Positions 57,318 through 64,000 of a DNA stretch of 64,000 bases are shown one piece after another (position 1 is the stretch's first letter; each line of letters starts with the position of its first letter). The notes beneath the pieces are model-generated. The model was given only the letters and a program-made list of their open reading frames with translations, ran no database searches and was not told the origin of the DNA. Source of the stretch: Pyxicephalus adspersus (taxonomy: Eukaryota; Chordata; Amphibia; Anura; Pyxicephalidae). The position numbers and the translations under genes were made by a program. The stretch lies in NCBI RefSeq assembly GCF_032062135.1, contig NC_092861.1, positions 134,991,102 through 135,055,101 on the forward strand. The letters run 5' to 3'.

Positions 57318-59629
57318 ACAGACTCTGGATGTTTGGAAATGGATGTACGATTGGGCACCGGTCTTTACTTTTCCATCATGTGTTTATCACATTTCCAGCT
57401 GCCCAAGTTTGAAAGATTGTAACTGGATGATATCTTTCAGAATGGTTGAGCTTGAATGTAAGACTTTTTTCGGGGGTTTGGATGATGCGGCAGGGGATTG
57501 TAACCCCTATTAGGTTTTATAGATAGCTTGGAAATTCACTTATGCCTAAATCTCTTACAGTAACCTAATTATCTAAATCATGTCATCAGTGTCTTCTAAC
57601 CTTGTGAACAAAAGCACCCAGGCTGTGATAGGGGCAGATTAATAAGCCAATAGGGCTGCTTTGCATAGTCTGTAAATCCTCCTACAGGATAGATGTCCTC
57701 ATGGGTATGTCTTTGATTACTCATGGTCCAATCACAAACTGGTAAAGATTCCAACCATGTTCTTAGTTCCCTAACTGCAGTGTGGCATGAAAAGAGGTTT
57801 CATGCAAGGTTGTACTGTCTGGCAGGGGTGCCTGGACTAGGATAGTTTGATTTGATTTTCACTGTAGCCCTAAAAATGTAAGGCTTGGTTCATCCATTTC
57901 TAAGGATTGTATCTGCCCATTAATTCAAATGTCACTCAAATGCTATAAGTTAGCCCTTCTGGTTCAATAAAAAGAAAATTGTATCTAAAACTAGCCTGTC
58001 TGCCCTCTGGTATGAAGATCCAGCAACTTTCACCACGTGTGTCATGTAACAACAGTGCACAGAACTACCGGCTATCATGGAAGATTAATTCTATGGCCCA
58101 CCTGCTACATTTCTTGTTAGAATAACGAGAATTGATTTCAAACTATTTTCTTCTATTTGAATGCTGACCTTATGGACTATCACTAGCTGGAAACTAATTG
58201 CAAAGAATGTTACTATGGCAATGCTTGTTAGTGTTCTGAAGGACTGAGAACTATGGAACAAGACTACATTTTACAATCAGACAAGTGGAAACACAAATTG
58301 CTGATTTCTTTTCTTTTTTTCTTTTTTTTTTTTGCCCTTTTCTAAAACTTTGTTTTATTATTTGCTCATTGACAACAAATCTTATTACACCATCAGAAAA
58401 AAAGCCTATATTGCTTCTGTATTACCCTGTTAATTATACAATTCATCTTGCAAAAGTAAAATAACAGTTAGGCTTAATTACCAATTTCCACCCAAAATAC
58501 TATTTTACATACTTTTACAGCCATTTCTAACATTCTTCGTAAGGCTGCTGCTTTCAATCACATCTGTCAGTGACCAGGTTCAGGAACTAATTGCAGATCA
58601 ACATATAGTTTAGGGATGAAAATTACTGACCCTCCGCTCCACACACACACACCCACAATATATATATTTTTCCAAAAGAAGAAAGATAGTATTACAGAAC
58701 TTATGCTTTAAACGTCTATATTTTATGATTTAAAGGGATTAACGTAAATACAAAATTCTGCTTTGGGAAATATTTATGGAATTACATATTCTTCTGTAGA
58801 ATTGCTTAACAAAACCTAATTATCTAAATCTTTTCATCAGCCTTAAAATCTTGTGCACGATAGTACACTGGTAGGTAAATCAGTGGTAGATCAGTGAGCC
58901 AATATGGCTGCAACGTCAATGAATCCTCCTACAGGAGGGATGTTCTCATGTGTGTGCCTCTGTGCCCTCATAGTTTAATCACAGACTGGAAAAATCTCAA
59001 ATCATCTTTGTATATATATTTAAGGCTAATAGGCAAACTAATCCCAGAAAAAAAGCCTTATCACTTAAAAATCTAAAATAAATAAATAAATAAAACAAAA
59101 GAATATGTTTAGGTAAGTACTTTTAATTTGGATAAAAAGCGATACCAAGCATAACACACTCTAACAACTGCAGTATTATGGTTTATTTAAGTTACTTGAA
59201 AAGGTAAAACTTTGAAACCTAATTTAGCTAATGTACCCTTAAACTCATGAACACTTTAACAGGGTTGATGTCTAAATAAAAAAATATTCACATACAAAAT
59301 AAATCAGTAAATATAATAGTAAATTGTAACTAAACTAAATCTGAATGGAATTTAGCATTGTAAGAGTTTTTTTGTTGTAGCCAGTTGTGGATAGATCAAA
59401 CATGTTCATTAATATTGATTAAAAGTACACAAATTATGTAATGTATACGTGTTTTCCAGTTTCAAATATGGGTATATGTAGGTTGTAGGTACTCCTAGTT
59501 AGCAGTTAAGCAGTTTTTATAAATTATTTCCCTTACACAATTCTTCCAGGAGCAGAATTCAGATCTTTGCTACATTAGGACTGGATCTGCAAATAGGATA
59601 TTGCAAAAAAGTATTAACCGAAAATCCCA

Positions 59630-59925
59630 ATTTCTTTTGGACTCCTTCTAATCATAATAGCCCAACACATTTCAGGGCATTCAGAGAGTCTTCATCAGGG
59701 CTTGGTACTGTTGAAAAAAGCTTGTACTGAACAGATAATTGGAATAGGTAATTAGAATTACATTATTTACATTTTTATATTTTAAATTGTTTATATAAAA
59801 TTAAATTTAATACATATTTAAGTACATGCAGTTTTACAAACCCTGATGAAGCAGGCCTTTTAAAACTCCTTGAATGTGTTGACTTCCCATATTACAAGAG
59901 TCTAATTATAATGAAATTCACAATG
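59630..59925. mobile_element. Fold-back element with TCATCAGGGC arms
   Basis: CCAACACATTTCAGGG and GTCTTCATCAGGGCTTGG at 59660-59706 pair with ACCCTGATGAAGCAGGCC and CCTTGAATGTGTTGA at 59838-59882. The AT-rich spacer has no coding content. Confidence 0.6.
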
Positions 59926-60702
59926 TGTACCTTCTGCTTTTGTCATTTTTCCCCCAGTGAAAGTCCCCAATTGAAAAGTATGGCTTCAGAAATTTACAAA
60001 TCCCTTAACAAGTAAAATATCTGGGACATGCCTAAATGTTTCAGAGTATTTAGCTTCTGGCACAAGGTTCAGCTTTAATGGTCCCATTTTCTATGTAAAC
60101 ATTTGTGAATATTGTCAAATAAAATAATTGTCAAACTAACCAATTTTGGCTAGAAGTCCCTTGACAGACACAAATGATTTCACTGTCTAAGCTTGTGACA
60201 CTAATGATTTTGTCAGTGACACACCTACATAAGGGTTTTTAAAGTCATTTCAGTTAATAAAATAAACTTTAGTTTTACTTCAGGAAAGTATTTGTGGGTA
60301 ATAAAAAAGAAATCTGTTCTGTACAGGAACTCTTGGTAATGAGGCAAAGTGTAATATTTCACAGAAATGTCAACACCTGCCAGTTTATGTGATAAATACA
60401 ATGTTTGTCATTTGCTCGATGGAAAACACGTTGGTGGTATTTCTGCCTACGGACTATATTACGATGTCATATAGCTGAAAGGCTGCAGATTTACAAGGAT
60501 AGTGCTGGTTTATATAACAGACATACACATACAAATATACAGCAAGTAGAACAAACTGATTGTTTTGACTTGTGCGGGATGCATTTAACAACCCAATCTC
60601 TGTACCAGCTTCACATAAGGAATTTTGTATTAGAGTGTCTTAAAGCCTATATCCAGCCAACCCTTTGCCCAACCAAAACTTACACACTTACACAAAACCA
60701 TA

Positions 60703-62296
60703 CAGTTAGGTCCATAAATATTTGGACAGTGGCAACTTTTTTCTAATTTTGGTTCTCTACGTTACCACAATCAATTTTAAATGAAACAACAGATGCAGTT
60801 GAACTGCAGACTTTCAGCTTTAATTCAGTGGGTTGAACAAAAAGATTGCATAAAAATGTGAGGAACTAAAGACTTTTTTTACACAAACACTTCATTTCAG
60901 GGGCTCAAAAGTAATTGGACAATTGACTCAAAGGCTATTTATGGGCTGGTGTGGGCAATTCCTTCGTTATGTCATTATAAATTAAGCAGATAAAAGGCCT
61001 GGAGTTGATTTGAGGGAGGGTGCTTGTGTGTGGAAGGTTTTGCTGTGAACAGACAACATGCGTCAAAGGAGCTCTCCATGCAGGTGAAACAAGCAATCCT
61101 AATCCAAACATAAAAAAAATACTGAAAAATTGCTACAATAATAGGAGTGGCACAATCTACAGTTTGGTACATCATGAGAAAGAAACAAAGCACTGGTGAA
61201 CTTAGCAAAGCCAAAAGACCTGGACGTCCAGAGAAGACAACAGTGGTGGATGATCGCAGAATCATTTCCATGGTGAAGAGAAACCCCTTCACAACAGCCA
61301 ACCAAGTGAACAACACTCTCCAGGAGGTAGGCGTATTGATAACCAAGTCTACCATAAAGAGAAGACTGCATGAAAGTAAATACAGAGGGTGCACTGCAAG
61401 GTGCAAGCCACTCATAAGCCTCAAGAATAGAAAGGCTAGATTGGACTACATCTAAAAAAGCCAGCACAGTTCTGGAAAAACATTCTTTGGACAGATGAAA
61501 CCAAGACCAATCTTTACCAGAATGATGACAGGATAAAAGTTTGAAGAAGGAGTGGAACAGCTCATGATCCAAAGCATCACGGTGGCTCAGAGGTAGCACT
61601 CTTGCCTTTGCAGCGCTAGCTCCCAGGTTTAAGTCTCATCCAGGACATTATCTGCATGGAGTTGCAGGTTGTGTCTGTGTGGGTTTCCTTCGGGTACTCT
61701 GGTTTCCTCCCACATCCCAAAAACATGCAGTTAGGTTAATTGGCTTCCCCTCAAAAATTGACCTTAGACTACAATAATGACATATGACAATGGTAGGGAC
61801 ATTAGATTGTGAGCTCCTTTGAGGGACAGTTAGTGACACAACTATCGACTTTGTACAGCGCTGCGTAATATGATGGCGCTGTGTAAATACTGTATAATAA
61901 TAATAATCTGTAAAACATGGCGTAGGCAGTGTGATGGCTTGGGCGTGCATGGCTGCCATGGCACTCGGACACTAGTGTTTATCCATGATGTGCCACAGGA
62001 CAGAAGCAGCTGAATGAATTCTGAGGTGTTCAGAGACATACTGTCTGCTCAAATCCAGCTAATTGCAGTCAAATTGATTGGGAGGTGTTTCATAATACAT
62101 GGGCAGTGACCCAAAACATACAGCCAAAGCAACCCAGGAGTTTATTAAAGCAAAGAAGTGGAAAATTCTTGAATGGCCAAGTCAGTCACCTGATCTGAAC
62201 CCAATTGAGCATGCATTTCACTTGTTGAAGACTAAACTTCGGACAGAAAGGACCCCAAACAGCAACTGAAAGCTGCTGCAGTGAGGGCCTGGCCTC
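60703..62296 (+). pseudogene. Decayed Tc1/mariner-type transposon with broken transposase
   Basis: The left terminus starts CAGTTAGGTCCATAAATA directly after a TA dinucleotide, the target of Tc1/mariner elements. Transposase remains are clear. An N-terminal helix-turn-helix region lies in an open stretch from 61147 to 61455 (AQSTVWYIMRKK, a basic linker with KRPGRPEKTT, then a second DNA-binding segment with STIKRRL). The first catalytic Asp motif WTDETK lies near 61486-61503. A DPKHTAK segment lies near 62110, and the SPDLNPIEH motif with the third acidic residue near 62190-62215. The frame is broken by a stop after LDYI near 61455, by shifts between motifs, and by an inserted SINE (61577-61907). 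No matching right inverted repeat is visible after about 62296, so the element looks truncated at its 3' end. It is a dead copy inside FSHR intron 2. Confidence 0.9.
61577..61907 (+). mobile_element. tRNA-derived SINE nested in the Tc1-like element
   Basis: The copy shows a tRNA-like head with an A-box-like TGGCTCAGAGG and a degenerate B box (GGTTTAAGTCT). A conserved body follows (GTGGGTTTCC, TCCTCCCACATCCC, AAACATGCAG), then a tail with TACAGCGCTGCGTAATATG and an ATA/AAT microsatellite end. It splits the transposase between AAAGCAT and CTGTAAAACATGG, so it is younger than the Tc1-like copy. The body resembles V-SINE-type elements of fish and frogs; the family name is inference. Confidence 0.85.
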
Positions 62297-62881
62297 ATCC
62301 CAACTCAATTCCTGGCTGAAGGAAGTCTTCAATCATCAAGCTGTTTGCTCTTTAGCCTTACAGTCCCTGAGCCAGCCTTTCAGTCACTGGATATCATTTC
62401 TTTAAATCATGGAGACCTCAGCATTACATTTAGGCATTTTTAAATATGTGCAAAACTTTTTTAGAGCCAGCCCATTGCTTGCACTATTTGCATCAAGGGT
62501 GAGGGTTCTTAAAAGGCTTACTAAGGGAGGGTGGTGTGGTGTTTTCAGGAATCTATGTTCAGAACCCTGCCAATCCCTCCCACCAGCCCTAATATGCCTG
62601 AAATGTAAAGAGAAATTGTACAAAGAAATTACAGGGACCCAGAGATTATCCCTTTGAGTCCAAAAAATGTAATGAAAATGTAATTGCTTTATTTAAAATT
62701 TGTATTTGCATGTTGATGAGAGAGACAAGAAATCAAGTGAAGCAAAATATAGATTAAACCTCAGTTTCCAATCATAATATATACATGTAATAGCTGAGTC
62801 AGTAGAGAAACTTTGTTTAAATTATGATATCATTTTTCTGAAACAATTCTTTAATTTGTCTGCTGTGCATTTTTTATACAG

Positions 62882-62956
62882 AGAGATCTCTGAAAATTAT
62901 GACTTGAAATCAATAGAGGCCAACGTATTCTCAAACAACCCTCAACTGCAGGAAAT
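62882..62956 (+). CDS. FSHR: FSH receptor, internal exon 3 (leucine-rich repeat)
   Basis: This is the second leucine-rich-repeat exon of the same receptor. It is bounded by TTTTTTATACAG and GTAAGT and is 75 nt long, the family length for exon 3. Joined to the exon at 45831, the split codon AT+A gives Ile, and the frame continues EISENYDLKS, then IEANVFSNNPQLQE. The family pattern is an EIS start followed by IEA(D/N)VFSNLPKL. Here the Leu of the NLP core is Asn, an unusual change at a buried repeat position. The exon ends in phase 2, so exon 4 should begin by completing an Ile or Met codon. No such exon is visible in the remaining 1 kb of the window. Intact splice sites and frame argue that the gene is functional, but two exons cannot prove it. 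Confidence 0.85.
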
Positions 62957-63091
62957 GTAAGTAATTGATATATTTCATAAATATCACAAAATAACTATTT
63001 GTCATTGAGAACCTGGTTTGTGGCCTGGTTTATTTTTTTTAAAAAATAGAAAATTACAAAAAATAGATGAGTTCCACTTACTGATATTTTT

Positions 63092-63201
63092 GGGTCTGAT
63101 TTTTTAAAGCTCTCCAAGAGAAGATTGACTATCATGAATCTAGATCACCCAGGTTCTCCCATCATAGTCTATTTTCAACCTTGGAGAGCTTTAATAAATC
63201 A
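63092..63201. mobile_element. Palindromic MITE, family P, copy 7 (internally deleted)
   Basis: It has the terminal arms GGTCTGATTTTTTAAAGC and GCTTTAATAAATC with ACTATCATG and CCCATCATAGT, but lacks the central CAAACCTGGAATGG part. At 110 bp it is half the usual size. Confidence 0.75.
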
Positions 63202-64000
63202 CACTCTATGCGTTCATACCAGGACTTTTTTATTGAATCAGCAACTGAGCTACATTCTACCCTGCTGTGCTATGCTTTCTAAGTCATTTTTATAACACCT
63301 GCTAGACTGTTTTACAGCTGGATAAACAAACATTGTCCTATTACAAGGCATGTATATGCTCAGTGTGCTTTACATATATAAATATATTCCAGATCTGGGC
63401 AGTAATCTAGTGTAAAACTTTGTCCCTGTCCTGGAGCTACCTGACTGGTCATTGCTGCTCTCTCTCCTTGATTGGCATATCCACCCACCTCCTATAGTTT
63501 ACCATGAACAGCCTGCAGTGGTTGGACCTGTGGAGGCCCTCCATGAGCTCTGCAGAGCGATGTCCCCACAGCTATAGGTTATTATCTGGGTTTATAAAGG
63601 CATCATTTATTTTTCATCAAAAACAACAGGATCTGGTAGATGTTTCCTAATGTCTGTAAGCTCCTTATGATATTGCATTGTCTACTTTTCCCATACATGC
63701 AGGGGGCCACCTGACCAGAATAACAAGAGAGGTGGTGGAACACCAAATGAAATAACATCACACTGCACCTGGTATATCCTTTGCCCCAAAATGAATAGGT
63801 ACATGTCTGCCTTTACCCCAACGTATACAAAACATTTAATTTAGCTACTCGCTAACAAACACTCTCCAACCCATGGTAACACTATGGTAATACTTGGTAA
63901 CTTTATTGTACCATATTACCCGTGACTAGTCTACCAACGGTGTGCCAACAGAAAGTCATCAGTCCAGACTATAATTTTCTGGTCCTTATTAACCATCCAG

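Larger units (their letters stand above)
45903..62881 (+). other. FSHR: FSHR intron 2 (about 17 kb)
   Basis: The intron runs from GTAAGT at 45903 to ATACAG at 62881. It contains no further recognisable host exon. Its content is transposon-derived: SINEs, hAT-like MITEs, palindromic MITEs, a pogo/Tigger-like element, two related MITEs and a decayed Tc1-like element, listed separately. The stretches 45.9-47.0, 48.7-49.8, 52.4-53.9, 57.3-59.6 and 59.9-60.7 kb hold nothing I recognise beyond AT-rich sequence and short homopolymers. Confidence 0.8.

Noticed and set aside
61147..61455. Functional transposase gene
   Set aside because: It is only the DNA-binding part; stops, frameshifts and a nested SINE break the catalytic region.
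62957..64000. FSHR exon 4
   Set aside because: No phase-matched LRR exon with AG/GT borders was seen before the window ends.

Overview
This is non-coding-rich nuclear DNA from a vertebrate, almost certainly a frog. It is AT-rich, contains two assembly gaps, and is packed with short DNA-transposon derivatives and tRNA-headed SINEs of the kind that fill anuran genomes. The frog assignment is inference: it rests on the repeat style and on two receptor exons. There are no operons, CRISPR arrays or bacterial features.

The only real host gene I can support is a glycoprotein-hormone receptor of the FSHR type on the + strand. Two small leucine-rich-repeat exons are visible, at 45831-45902 (72 nt) and 62882-62956 (75 nt). 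Both have clean AG/GT borders and the same splice phase. Their lengths, phase and sequence fit FSHR exons 2 and 3. Everything between them is a 17-kb intron 2, and everything left of 45831 is most simply read as intron 1 or upstream DNA. Exon 1 (signal peptide and N-terminal cysteine cluster) and exon 4 were not found.

Layout. 1-5.8 kb: MITE fragments, a hAT-like MITE, a SINE and an LTR-like stretch. 5.8-6.2 kb: gap. 8.3-9.8 kb: a MITE with TIRs, a palindromic MITE, an antisense SINE and a 58-bp tandem duplication. 14.2-14.8 kb: a probable solo LTR, antisense, with an internal 22-bp minisatellite. 15.3-16.9 kb: two hAT-like MITEs flanking a palindromic MITE. 20-22 kb: MITEs and LTR-like sequence. 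25.07-25.9 kb: a 30-bp minisatellite. 27-33.9 kb: SINEs, a large MITE with internal hairpins, an 831-bp TTAA-flanked element and others. 35.7-42.3 kb: palindromic MITEs, a Tigger-like element, LTR-like sequence and a hAT-like MITE. 43.4-44.1 kb: gap, followed by a SINE/LINE mosaic. 45.8 kb: exon 2. 47-63 kb: intron 2, with MITEs, a TA-flanked pogo/Tigger-like element, two related MITEs and a decayed Tc1-like transposon carrying a nested SINE. 62.9 kb: exon 3.

The open reading frames of 60-200 codons scattered through the window are almost all chance frames in repeats, minisatellites or gap Ns. I see no new biological system. The most useful observations are the divergent FSHR repeat, the inverted MITE pairs that flank exon 2, the module shared between MITEs with different ends, and the two well-resolved nested insertions.
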